This document shows, one piece after another, positions 1-8,108 of a stretch of DNA of 9,635 bases. Below the pieces are notes generated by a model. That model was not told the DNA's origin. It made no database searches and saw nothing but the letters and a program-made list of their open reading frames with translations. This DNA comes from Thermomonas sp. (GTDB lineage Bacteria > Pseudomonadota > Gammaproteobacteria > Xanthomonadales > Xanthomonadaceae), in NCBI GenBank assembly GCA_024711415.1, contig JANJSW010000273.1, positions 1 to 9,635 on the forward strand, written 5' to 3'. Made by a program: the position numbers and the translations under genes. The number at the start of each line of letters is the position of its first letter. The first letter of the stretch is position 1.

Positions 1-1575
<1,575 letters not shown>

Positions 1576-1596
1576 TCCCGGCCGCCGCCTATCGCG

Positions 1597-1602
1597 CATA
1601 CT
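1597..1602 (+). promoter_or_regulatory. Candidate -10 element of the DUF2782-like lipoprotein gene
   Basis: The hexamer CATACT matches TATAAT at four of six positions and ends 27 nt before the ATG at 1630. A start about 7 nt downstream would give a leader of roughly 20 nt containing the GAGGA ribosome site at 1618-1622. No convincing -35 is visible. The main support is that other genes in the window show the same spacing. Confidence 0.35.
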
Positions 1603-1629
1603 TGCCGAACCGCTCCCGAGGACACCGCC

Positions 1630-1911
1630 ATGCGCATCGCCCTGCCCCTTGCCCTGACGCTGGCGCTGGCCGCCTGCGCCACCGCCGCACCCGAAGAAAT
1701 GCTGGCGCAAGGCGCGGTGCCGGCGACCCGCACCGAAGCCAACGGCGACGTGGTCACCGAATACCGCAACGGCGGGCGCCTGACCATGGTCAAGGTCGTG
1801 CCGGCGCGCGGCCCCACCTATTACATCTACGACCGCAACGGCGACGGCGTGGTCAACGACGCCGACGCCAATGGCGGGCCGATGACCTATTACAAGCTGT
1901 TCAGCTGGTAA
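1630..1911 (+). CDS. Small lipoprotein, DUF2782-like
   Basis: A 93-residue protein with a short lipoprotein signal peptide. A hydrophobic stretch at residues 3-15 ends in the lipobox L-A-A-C with Cys16 as the predicted lipidated residue. Ala17 at +2 favours sorting to the outer membrane. The mature part reads as a DUF2782 domain: a Glu-Tyr-Arg-Asn-Gly-Gly turn (44-49), a Met-Val-Lys-Val-Val strand (53-57), a Gly-Pro-x-Tyr-Tyr element (61-65) and then Asp-x-Asn-Gly-Asp-Gly (68-73). The family has no established function. In Pseudomonas a DUF2782 gene lies near polA, and here it lies near uvrD, so a DNA-repair neighbourhood recurs without showing a repair role. The ATG is supported by GAGGA at 1618-1622, 7 nt upstream. 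Residues 68-79 fit the calcium loop pattern DxNxDGxVNxxD. The gene converges on uvrD with 12 bp between stops. Confidence 0.88.
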   Translation: MRIALPLALTLALAACATAAPEEMLAQGAVPATRTEANGDVVTEYRNGGRLTMVKVVPARGPTYYIYDRNGDGVVNDADANGGPMTYYKLFSW

Positions 1912-1923
1912 GCGCGCAGGCCA

Positions 1924-4110
1924 TCACGCCGGCGTCAGGTTCGCGTACGCCAGCACCAGCCACTTCGAGCCGACCTCGTCGAAGTTGACCTGCACGCGCG
2001 CGTGCGGGCCGCTGCCTTCCACGTCGGTGACGAAGCCGGTGCCGAACTTCGGATGGCGGACGTTGGCGCCCAGCCGCACCGGCGGCGCTTCCAGCGCGGC
2101 ATGGCCGAAGTCGCGGCGCGGCTGCGGGGCGAAGCCGCCGCGCGCGAAGCTGGGCTGCTGCTTCGGGCGGATCTCGCGCAGCAGCGGCTTGGGAATCTCG
2201 CGCAGGAAGCGCGACGGCAGACCGTACATGTCGCTGCCGTGGATGCGGCGCGATTCGGCATGGCACAGCACCAGCTGCTGGCGGGCGCGGGTGATGCCGA
2301 CGTAGGCCAGCCGGCGCTCCTCGGCCATGCGGCCCGGCTCCTCCGCCGAGCGCATGTTGGGGAACAGGCCTTCCTCCAGCCCGACCAGGAACACCAGCGG
2401 GAACTCCAGGCCCTTGGCGCTGTGCAGGGTCATCAGCTGCACGCCGTCCTCGCCGGCCTGCGCCTGGCCTTCGCCGGCTTCCAGCGCAGCGTAGGCGAGG
2501 AAGGCGACCAGCTCCGGCATCGACGCCGCGTCTTCCTCGTCGCCGCGCACGAAGCGCGACGCCACCGACACCAGTTCGTCGAGGTTGTCGGTGCGCGAAT
2601 CCTGCTGGCCGCGCGATTCGTTCTCGTAGTGCACGCGCAGGCCGGAGCGGGCCAGCACGTGGTCGGTCTTCTCCGCCAGCGGCATCGGCGCGGTTTCGCT
2701 GGCCAGCGCGTCGATCAGCTGCAGGAAGCCGGCTACCGCGTTGCGCGCGCGTGCGGCCAGCGTCGAGTGCTCGCACAGCCGGCGCGAAGCCCGCCACAGC
2801 GATTCGCGATGCTCGCGGGCGGCGCGGCGGATCTCGTCCAGCGTACGGTCACCGATGCCGCGCACCGGCGTGTTGACCGCACGTTCGAACGCCGCGTCGT
2901 CGTCGCGGTTGGCGAGCAGGCGCAGGTAAGCCAGCGCGTCCTTGATCTCCGCGCGCTCGAAGAAGCGCATGCCGCCGTACACGCGGTAGGGGATCTGCCG
3001 CTTCAGCAGCTCCTCTTCGAACGCGCGCGACTGCGCGTTGCTGCGGTACAGGATGGCGGCGTCGCCGTGACTGCCGCCGTCGCGCACCCACTGCGAGATC
3101 CGGTCCACCACGTAGGCGGCCTCGTCCATCTCGTTGTAGGCGGCGTACAGGTCGATGGCCTCGCCTTCGCCGGCCTCCGTCCACAGGCGCTTGCCCAGGC
3201 GGTCGTCGTTGTGGGCGATCACCGCGTTGGCGGCGTTGAGGATGTTGCTGGTGGAGCGGTAGTTCTGCTCCAGCCGGATGGTCTGCGCGCCGGCGAAGTC
3301 GCGCAGGAAGCGCTGCACGTTCTCGACCTTGGCGCCGCGCCAGCCGTAGATGGCCTGGTCGTCGTCGCCGACCACGAACACCTGCCCTTCGCTGCCGGCA
3401 AGCAGGCGCACGAAGCCGTACTGGATGGCGTTGGTGTCCTGGAACTCGTCCACCAGGATCTGGCCGAAGCGGTGGCGGTAGTGCGCCAGCAGTGCCGGGT
3501 TCTCGCGCAGCAGCTCGTGCGCGCGCAGCAGCAGCTCGGCGAAGTCCACCAGCCCGGCGCGCTCGCAGCGTTCCTGATAGGCGGCGTAGGCGCGCAGCAG
3601 GGCGTCGTTCCACGGGTCGTTCGCGGCCGGCTGGATGTGTTGCGGGCGGCGGCCTTCGTCCTTCTGCGCGTTGATCCACCAGACGATCTGGCGCGGCGGA
3701 AACTGGCCGTCGTCCAGCTCCAGCTGCTGCGCCACGCGCTTGACCAGGCGCAGCTGGTCGTCGCTGTCCAGCACCTGGAAGCCTTCCGGCAATTTCGCTT
3801 CCTGCCAGTGCAGCCGCAGCAGGCGGTGTGCCAGACCGTGGAAGGTGCCGATCCACGCGCCGCGCGGCTCGCCGCCCAGCTGCGCGGCGATGCGCGCGCG
3901 CATCTCGCCGGCGGCCTTGTTGGTGAAGGTCACCGCGAGGATGCCGTGCAGCGGCACCCCGAATACCTCGTGCAGCCAGGCGATGCGGTGGGTGAGGACG
4001 CGGGTCTTGCCGGAGCCCGCGCCCGCCAGCACGAGGTAGTGGCCGGGCGCAGCGGAAACGGCCTCGCGCTGGGCCGGGTTCAGCCCATCGAGAAGGTGGG
4101 AAACATCCAT
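1924..4110 (-). CDS. uvrD: DNA helicase II, UvrD
   Basis: A 728-residue superfamily-1A 3'-5' DNA helicase, close to the roughly 720 residues of E. coli UvrD. It should unwind DNA in nucleotide-excision and mismatch repair. All motifs are present in order: Q-motif LNPAQ (10-14), Walker A AGAGSGKT (29-36), Ia TFTNKAAGEM (60-69), Ib GTFHG (87-91), II VDEFQDTN (219-226) with Asp220-Glu221, III GDDDQAIYGWRGA (247-259), IV LEQNYRST (279-286) with Arg284, V TLHSAKGLEF (561-570) and VI EERRLAYVGITRAR (597-610). The tail (about 680-725) looks like the Tudor-like C-terminal fold of UvrD/PcrA. PcrA or Rep are alternatives, but length, tail and lineage favour UvrD. There is no Shine-Dalgarno. TAGAAT ends 6 nt before the ATG, so the mRNA is probably leaderless. 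The yqhA-like gene lies 38 bp upstream on the same strand. Confidence 0.97.
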   Translation of the reverse strand: MDVSHLLDGLNPAQREAVSAAPGHYLVLAGAGSGKTRVLTHRIAWLHEVFGVPLHGILAVTFTNKAAGEMRARIAAQLGGEPRGAWIGTFHGLAHRLLRLHWQEAKLPEGFQVLDSDDQLRLVKRVAQQLELDDGQFPPRQIVWWINAQKDEGRRPQHIQPAANDPWNDALLRAYAAYQERCERAGLVDFAELLLRAHELLRENPALLAHYRHRFGQILVDEFQDTNAIQYGFVRLLAGSEGQVFVVGDDDQAIYGWRGAKVENVQRFLRDFAGAQTIRLEQNYRSTSNILNAANAVIAHNDDRLGKRLWTEAGEGEAIDLYAAYNEMDEAAYVVDRISQWVRDGGSHGDAAILYRSNAQSRAFEEELLKRQIPYRVYGGMRFFERAEIKDALAYLRLLANRDDDAAFERAVNTPVRGIGDRTLDEIRRAAREHRESLWRASRRLCEHSTLAARARNAVAGFLQLIDALASETAPMPLAEKTDHVLARSGLRVHYENESRGQQDSRTDNLDELVSVASRFVRGDEEDAASMPELVAFLAYAALEAGEGQAQAGEDGVQLMTLHSAKGLEFPLVFLVGLEEGLFPNMRSAEEPGRMAEERRLAYVGITRARQQLVLCHAESRRIHGSDMYGLPSRFLREIPKPLLREIRPKQQPSFARGGFAPQPRRDFGHAALEAPPVRLGANVRHPKFGTGFVTDVEGSGPHARVQVNFDEVGSKWLVLAYANLTPA

Positions 4111-4116
4111 CCCGCC

Positions 4117-4122
4117 ATTCTA
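4117..4122 (-). promoter_or_regulatory. Candidate -10 element of uvrD (leaderless start)
   Basis: Reading leftward, TAGAAT matches the consensus TATAAT at five of six positions. It is followed by GGCGGG and then the uvrD ATG at 4110. With the usual 6-7 nt from -10 to the first transcribed base, transcription would begin at the A of the start codon. I see no good -35 at 16-18 nt spacing. Confidence 0.55.
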
Positions 4123-4126
4123 CCGG

Positions 4127-4148
4127 GGCCGGTCACGCCGTCCCGGCC
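4127..4148 (-). other. Inverted repeat between the yqhA-like gene and uvrD, possible weak terminator
   Basis: GGCCGG (4127-4132) and CCGGCC (4143-4148) form a perfect 6-bp stem with a 10-nt loop. It starts directly after the stop codon of the yqhA-like gene. There is no T-run on the leftward strand, so it is weak as an intrinsic terminator. It lies just upstream of the uvrD -10 and could separate the two transcripts or overlap upstream promoter sequence. Confidence 0.3.
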
Positions 4149-4760
4149 TCAGTGCGCCTGCTTGCCGTTGGACACGCCGTGCATGAGCTTGTCGGTCCAG
4201 GCGATGCCGACGGCCGAGAGGATGAACACGCAGTGGATGATGGTCTGCCACATCACGCCGGCCTCGGTGAAGCCGTTGCCGGGTGCGCCGAGGTCGCCGA
4301 TTTCGATGAAGGTCTTCAGCAGATGGATCGAGGAGATGCCGATGATCGCCATCGCCAGCTTGACCTTGAGCACGCTGGCGTTGACGTGGCTGAGCCATTC
4401 CGGCTGGTCCGGGTGGCCATGCAGGCGCAGCCGCGAGACGAAGGTCTCGTAACCACACACGATCACCATCACCAGCAGGTTGGAGATCATCACCACGTCG
4501 ATCAGGCCGAGCACGATCAGCATGATCACGATCTCGGCGCTCTTCTCGGGCTCGGCCGGCGCCGCGCCGTTGGCCACCGCATCGGCCGCGTGGCCGCCCA
4601 GGAACACCTGGTCGATCAGGTGCACCAGCTCCACCCCGAACTGCCAGACGTAGATCGCCTGCGCCACGATCAGGCCCAGGTACAGCGGCAGCTGCAGCCA
4701 GCGCGAGGAGAAGATCAGGGCGGGCAGGGGCGACAGGCGCGGGTTCGAATCGGGCTGCAT
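4149..4760 (-). CDS. UPF0114/YqhA family inner-membrane protein (TIGR00645-like)
   Basis: A 203-residue protein with four predicted helices near residues 21-43, 76-102, 132-152 and 170-192. It matches the E. coli YqhA pattern: an SRW start to helix 1, GYETFVS (103-109) after helix 2, a lysine-bearing helix 3 start followed by ISSIHLL (142-148), and FILSAVG in helix 4. The function of UPF0114 is not established. Compared with E. coli YqhA (about 164 residues), this protein is longer at the N-terminus and carries an Ala/Pro/Glu-rich insertion at about 54-74 between helices 1 and 2. I chose the ATG at 4760 because it puts a short tail before helix 1 and has GGA 7 nt upstream. An ATG at 4859 is in frame but would add a low-complexity Pro-rich stretch overlapping the promoter of the divergent gene. 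Confidence 0.88.
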   Translation of the reverse strand: MQPDSNPRLSPLPALIFSSRWLQLPLYLGLIVAQAIYVWQFGVELVHLIDQVFLGGHAADAVANGAAPAEPEKSAEIVIMLIVLGLIDVVMISNLLVMVIVCGYETFVSRLRLHGHPDQPEWLSHVNASVLKVKLAMAIIGISSIHLLKTFIEIGDLGAPGNGFTEAGVMWQTIIHCVFILSAVGIAWTDKLMHGVSNGKQAH

Positions 4761-4787
4761 CGGCGGGTCCGGGGGGAAGGATGGCGC

Positions 4788-4793
4788 ATTCCA
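4788..4793 (-). promoter_or_regulatory. Weak candidate -10 element of the yqhA-like gene
   Basis: TGGAAT on the leftward strand matches TATAAT at four of six positions but lacks the important A at position 2. It ends 27 nt before the ATG at 4760, the same spacing as other genes in the window, and this position is the only reason to propose it. Confidence 0.22.
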
Positions 4794-4841
4794 GCCGCTG
4801 CGGGCCGGCGCGTCAACCGCCGGCGGATGCCGGGGCGGCGC

Positions 4842-4847
4842 TACAGT
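4842..4847 (+). promoter_or_regulatory. Candidate -10 element of the yfcG-like gene
   Basis: TACAGT matches TATAAT at four of six positions, including the key T1, A2 and T6. It ends 26 nt before the ATG at 4874. The predicted leader of about 20 nt contains GGAG at 4862-4865, 8 nt before the start codon. No clear -35 is seen. Confidence 0.4.
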
Positions 4848-4873
4848 GGCATCCCCCAACCGGAGCCACGTCG

Positions 4874-5593
4874 ATGATCGACCTGTACTACTGGCCCACC
4901 CCGAACGGCCACAAGATCACCCTGCTGCTGGAAGAAACCGGCCTGCCCTACGCCATCCATCCGGTGGACATCGGCAAGGGCGCGCAATTCGAGCCGGCGT
5001 TCCTGGCGATCTCGCCCAACAACAAGATGCCGGCGATCGTCGACCAAGCACCCGCCGACGGCGGCGAGCCGATCAGCGTGTTCGAATCCGGCGCGATCCT
5101 GCGCTACCTGTCCGACAAGGCCGGCCGTTTCACCGGCGTGGCCACCGGCGCCGACGCTCGGGCCGCGCTGCGCCAGCGCATCGTGGTCGACGAATGGCTG
5201 TTCTGGCAGATGGCGGGGCTGGGGCCGATGACCGGCCAGTACGGCCATTTCCACGTCTACGCGCCGGAAGTGGTGCCCTACGCACGCGAGCGCTACCGCA
5301 AGGAGGCCGAACGCCTGCTGGGCGTGCTGGACCGGCGGCTGCAGGGCCGCGCCTTCATCGCCGGCGACGAGTACAGCATCGCCGACATGGCCTGCTACCC
5401 GTGGGTCGGTGCCTACACCTCCGCGCCGCTGGACCTGGCGCCATTCGCCGAGGTGCGCCGTTGGCGCGAGGCGATCTCCGCGCGCCCGGCCACCCAGCGC
5501 GCCTACGCGCTGGCGCAGCAGGTAAACCCGGCCGCGGGCAAGCCGTTGTCGGACGAGGAGAAGAAGATCCTGTTCGGACAGGGCCCGCGCTGA
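4874..5593 (+). CDS. yfcG: Glutathione transferase, Nu class (YfcG-like disulfide-bond oxidoreductase)
   Basis: A 239-residue cytosolic glutathione transferase. The N-terminal thioredoxin-like domain opens almost as in E. coli YfcG: Tyr-x-x-Pro-Thr-Pro-Asn-Gly-His-Lys-Ile-Thr (5-16). Thr9 and Asn11 are the positions that bind the glutathione thiols in Nu-class enzymes. KGAQF (35-39), [11 protein letters not shown] (47-57, cis-Pro53) and DGGEPIS then FESGAI (Glu71-Ser72) complete the glutathione site. The helical domain has the family stretches [11 protein letters not shown] (109-119) and [12 protein letters not shown] (167-178). Family members bind two glutathiones and reduce disulfides, with little classic transferase activity. 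E. coli YfcG has about 215 residues; the extra length here is mostly a C-terminal tail, so a YghU-like relative is the alternative. The ATG follows GGAG (4862-4865) by 8 nt. A longer in-frame start at 4781 would swallow this site. Confidence 0.93.
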   Translation: MIDLYYWPTPNGHKITLLLEETGLPYAIHPVDIGKGAQFEPAFLAISPNNKMPAIVDQAPADGGEPISVFESGAILRYLSDKAGRFTGVATGADARAALRQRIVVDEWLFWQMAGLGPMTGQYGHFHVYAPEVVPYARERYRKEAERLLGVLDRRLQGRAFIAGDEYSIADMACYPWVGAYTSAPLDLAPFAEVRRWREAISARPATQRAYALAQQVNPAAGKPLSDEEKKILFGQGPR

Positions 5594-5604
5594 GCGCGGA
5601 AACG

Positions 5605-5630
5605 ACGACGGCGCCCTGCGGCGCCGTCGT
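5605..5630. terminator. Bidirectional hairpin terminator between convergent genes
   Basis: ACGACGGCGCC (5605-5615) pairs perfectly with GGCGCCGTCGT (5620-5630) around a CTGC loop, an 11-bp GC-rich stem. It begins 11 bp after the yfcG-like stop and lies 23 bp beyond the peptidase stop, where a shared terminator for two convergent genes is expected. There is no real T-run on either side; only GTTTC follows it on the leftward strand. Confidence 0.7.
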
Positions 5631-5653
5631 GCGTTGCGATCCTGGCGAAGCCG

Positions 5654-7978
5654 TCAGAACTGCGGCTTGACCTCGAATTCCCTCGGCGGCTCGGCGCCGA
5701 TCAGGTGCTTCACGAAGTAATCCCAGCGCCGGCGCATCACGTAGTAGCTGTCCATGCCGAAGCCGTGGCGCGCGTGCGGCAGCAGCAGCAGGTCGAAGTC
5801 CTTGTTGGCCTTCATCAACGCATCGACCACCTGCAGCGTGGACTGCACCGGCACGTTGTCGTCCATCATGCCGTGCAGCAGGAACAGCTTGCCCTTGAGG
5901 TTCTTCGCCAGCGCGGCGTTGTCCTGGCCGGTGTAGTTGGTGGTGCCGTCGGCCTTCTTTTCCAGCAGGCCGTGGTAGCGCTCGGCCCAGTCGTCTTCGT
6001 AGGTTAGGTTGTCGTGGTTGCCGGATTCGGCGATGCCGACCTTGTACACGTCCGGGTAGCGGAACATCGCCGCGGCGGTGGCGTTGCCGCCGCCGGAGTG
6101 GCCCCACATGCCGGCGCGCGTGGTGTCGATCCACGGATGGCGCTCGCCCAGCTGCTTCAGCGCCGCCACCTGGTCGGGCAGGGTGTTGTCGGCCATGTCG
6201 CCGTACCACGCGTCCTGGAAGGACTTGCTGCGCAACGGCGTGCCCATGCCGTCCAGCGCGATCACCACGAAGCCCAGCTCCGCCAGCGCCTGGTGGTCGC
6301 CGTGCGCCGGCTGGAAGCTGCGGCTGCGCACCGAACCCACCTGCGGACCCGGGTAGATGTAGGTGACGATCGGGTACTTCTTGTTCGGATCGAAGTTCGA
6401 CGGCTTGAACATCTGGCCGTACAGATCCGTCTTGCCGTCGCGGGCCTTGACCGTGAACGATTCCGGCGCCACCCAGCCGGCCGCCTTGAGGCGGGTCAGG
6501 TCGGTCTTCGCCAGTTCGGCCACCTGCTGGCCGGCGGCATCGCGCAGCAGCGCCACCGGGGCGCTGGCAATCGTCGAATACACATCGACGAAGTACCTGC
6601 CGTCCTCGGACAGGGTCACCGCATGGTTCGCGTTTTCCGGCGTCAGCAGCCGCGGCTCGCCGCCGTCCATCGACAGGCTGTACAGGTGCGAGAAATACGG
6701 GTCGCGCCCGGCCTCGCGGCCGACGCCGGTCACCCACAGCTGGCGGGCGGCCGGATCCAGCCGGAGAATCTTCGTGACGTTCCACGCACCGCTGGTGAGC
6801 TGGCGCTTCTGCTTGCCGGTGGCGAGGTCGTGCAGGTACAGGTGGCCCCAGTCGGACTTCTGCGAGAACCACAGGAACTCGTTGCTCTCCGGCAGGTAGC
6901 GCCAGTTCACCGAGCTCAGCGCGGGCGCGCTCTGGTACTGGGTGGCCACGGTTTCGGTGAACACGTCGCGGACCTTGCCGGTGGCGGCATCGGCCACGCG
7001 CAGGGTGGCCGACTTGTGGCCGCGGTCGGTGCTGACGAAGGCGAGGGTCTTGCCGTCCTTCGCCCACTGCACGTCTTCCCAGCCGTCATCGCAGACGATG
7101 TCGTCGCTGCAGGTGGAGCGGTGCTGGTCGGCCGGCATCTGCAGGCGCACAACGTTCGGCTTGGCGCCGGACAGGTCGATGATCACGCGCTCGATCAGCG
7201 TCACGTCCTTGTCGCCGGCGAACGGGTATTTCCACTGCTGCACCTCGGGCGCGCCGACATTGGTGCCGACCATGGTCATGGTGCTGGTCTTGCGCTGGTC
7301 CTGCTGGACGGTGGCGATCTTCGTGCCGTCCGGCGACCACACCACGATGGCGTTGTCGGTGTGCTTCCAGCCGGCGTTGTCGGTGGCATAGCCGTAGTCC
7401 GGCTTGCCGTCGAAGGTGAGCTGGGTTTCCTGGCCGCTGGCGAGGTCGCGCAGCCACAGGTTCCAGTCGCGGATGAAGGCCGCGCGCTTGCCGTCGGGCG
7501 AGGCCGCGCCGGGCTCGCTGCCGGACTTCGGCGCGGGTTTCGCTTCCACCTTGCAGCCATCGGCGGCGCAGCGGAACGCGCTGCCGCGGCCGCGCAGCAG
7601 CAGGCTGCCATCGGCCTCGCGTTCGACCTGCAGCGGCGGCAGCTTGTCGGGATCGACCGGCTTGCCCTTGCCGTTGGCCGCCGCGTTCATCGCCGCGGCC
7701 AGCGCCTTCGCGTCGAACGCGGGCGCGGACTTGCCGGTGCGCGGATCGAAGCGCAGCACCTGCACCTTGCCGTTGTCGGCCAGCCGGTACACCAGGGTGT
7801 CGTCGTCCAGCCAGCTGGCGCCGCTCAGCGCCTGGTCCAGCAGCGGCGCGGTGCGGTCGCCCAGCATCTTCACCGCGCGCTCGTAGTCGGCCGTGGTGAC
7901 CGCCTGCGCCGTCGCCGTGCCCGCGCCCGCCATCAGCAGCGCCCCCGCCAGCCAGACCGCGTTCGAATGTCCTGCCAT
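5654..7978 (-). CDS. Exported S9 family serine peptidase, DPP4-like (beta-propeller plus alpha/beta hydrolase)
   Basis: A 774-residue prolyl-oligopeptidase-family peptidase, probably periplasmic. The N-terminus has a signal peptide with cleavage likely after Ala26 (A-Q-A). The first two-thirds form a DPPIV_N-type beta-propeller, with blade motifs such as SPDGKRAAF (160-168), LWLRDL (174-179), WSPDGTKIA (214-222) and AKDGKTLAF (306-314). The catalytic domain has the oxyanion-type Tyr542 in YPGP, nucleophile Ser628 in GHSGGG, an Asp at 706-707 in MMDDNVP and His738 in RHGF. Cys137/Cys142 and Cys290/Cys296 are spaced for small disulfide loops. The Tyr-Glu-Glu-Glu motif of true dipeptidyl aminopeptidases is missing; the corresponding region (about 199-211) reads TDNAGWKHTDNAI. 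The start at 7978 gives a clean signal peptide and has GGGGA 4 nt upstream; the frame stays open further upstream but would run into xanB2. Confidence 0.93.
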   Translation of the reverse strand: MAGHSNAVWLAGALLMAGAGTATAQAVTTADYERAVKMLGDRTAPLLDQALSGASWLDDDTLVYRLADNGKVQVLRFDPRTGKSAPAFDAKALAAAMNAAANGKGKPVDPDKLPPLQVEREADGSLLLRGRGSAFRCAADGCKVEAKPAPKSGSEPGAASPDGKRAAFIRDWNLWLRDLASGQETQLTFDGKPDYGYATDNAGWKHTDNAIVVWSPDGTKIATVQQDQRKTSTMTMVGTNVGAPEVQQWKYPFAGDKDVTLIERVIIDLSGAKPNVVRLQMPADQHRSTCSDDIVCDDGWEDVQWAKDGKTLAFVSTDRGHKSATLRVADAATGKVRDVFTETVATQYQSAPALSSVNWRYLPESNEFLWFSQKSDWGHLYLHDLATGKQKRQLTSGAWNVTKILRLDPAARQLWVTGVGREAGRDPYFSHLYSLSMDGGEPRLLTPENANHAVTLSEDGRYFVDVYSTIASAPVALLRDAAGQQVAELAKTDLTRLKAAGWVAPESFTVKARDGKTDLYGQMFKPSNFDPNKKYPIVTYIYPGPQVGSVRSRSFQPAHGDHQALAELGFVVIALDGMGTPLRSKSFQDAWYGDMADNTLPDQVAALKQLGERHPWIDTTRAGMWGHSGGGNATAAAMFRYPDVYKVGIAESGNHDNLTYEDDWAERYHGLLEKKADGTTNYTGQDNAALAKNLKGKLFLLHGMMDDNVPVQSTLQVVDALMKANKDFDLLLLPHARHGFGMDSYYVMRRRWDYFVKHLIGAEPPREFEVKPQF

Positions 7979-8019
7979 TGCATCCCCGAGAGTCCTCGCG
8001 CCCGTGCGCACCGCCGGCG

Positions 8020-8025
8020 ATGCTA
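8020..8025 (-). promoter_or_regulatory. Weak candidate -10 element of the S9 peptidase gene
   Basis: TAGCAT on the leftward strand matches TATAAT at four of six positions (T1, A2, A5, T6). It lies 41 nt before the ATG at 7978, which would give a leader of about 35 nt. No -35 is evident. It sits in the 130-bp divergent region shared with xanB2. Confidence 0.3.
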
Positions 8026-8085
8026 GCGCGTGACCCGTCGCGGCGCCCGTGCCAATGGTCGGGGCCGTGACCGGCGCCTCATGCC

Positions 8086-8105
8086 GGCGCGCTATCATTC
8101 GCGCC
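8086..8105 (+). repeat. Inverted repeat enclosing the xanB2 -10 hexamer
   Basis: GGCGCG (8086-8091) and CGCGCC (8100-8105) are perfect reverse complements separated by 8 nt. The TATCAT hexamer sits in the loop. A similar arrangement occurs before hemB. It could be an operator or a chance product of GC-rich flanks. Confidence 0.45.
8093..8098 (+). promoter_or_regulatory. Candidate -10 element of xanB2
   Basis: TATCAT matches TATAAT at five of six positions. It ends 10 nt before the ATG at 8109, so the predicted transcript starts only about 3-5 nt before the start codon. GTGACC at 8067-8072 resembles a -35, but the 20-nt spacer is long. Confidence 0.5.
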
Positions 8106-8108
8106 CTG

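Noticed and set aside
2002..4452. An 816-codon rightward open frame opposite uvrD and the 3' half of the yqhA-like gene
   Set aside because: It is antisense to two clear genes with complete motifs, has no recognisable domain, and is rich in Ala, Val, Arg, His and Gln, as expected for the mirror frame of GC-rich codons.
4781..4873. Upstream in-frame start for the yfcG-like gene
   Set aside because: The protein aligns with YfcG from the Met at 4874, which has its own GGAG site; the extension is Pro/Ala-rich and covers the promoter region.
5355..7067. A 570-codon leftward open frame over the S9 peptidase and the end of the yfcG-like gene
   Set aside because: It is an alternative frame of the same strand as the peptidase, Arg/Pro/Gly-rich, and reads through the terminator hairpin.
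6014..8026. A 670-codon rightward open frame opposite the S9 peptidase
   Set aside because: It is a compositional shadow of the peptidase, with low-complexity Ala/Val/Arg/Gly content and no motif.
8041..8078. Direct repeat CGGCGCC at 8041-8047 and 8072-8078 before xanB2
   Set aside because: Seven bases of G and C in so GC-rich a region recur by chance, and the copies lie about three helical turns apart with no other symmetry.
8049..8108. Upstream in-frame GTG start for the chorismatase
   Set aside because: It adds 20 residues unlike the family, has no ribosome site, and would put the strong TATCAT hexamer inside the coding sequence.
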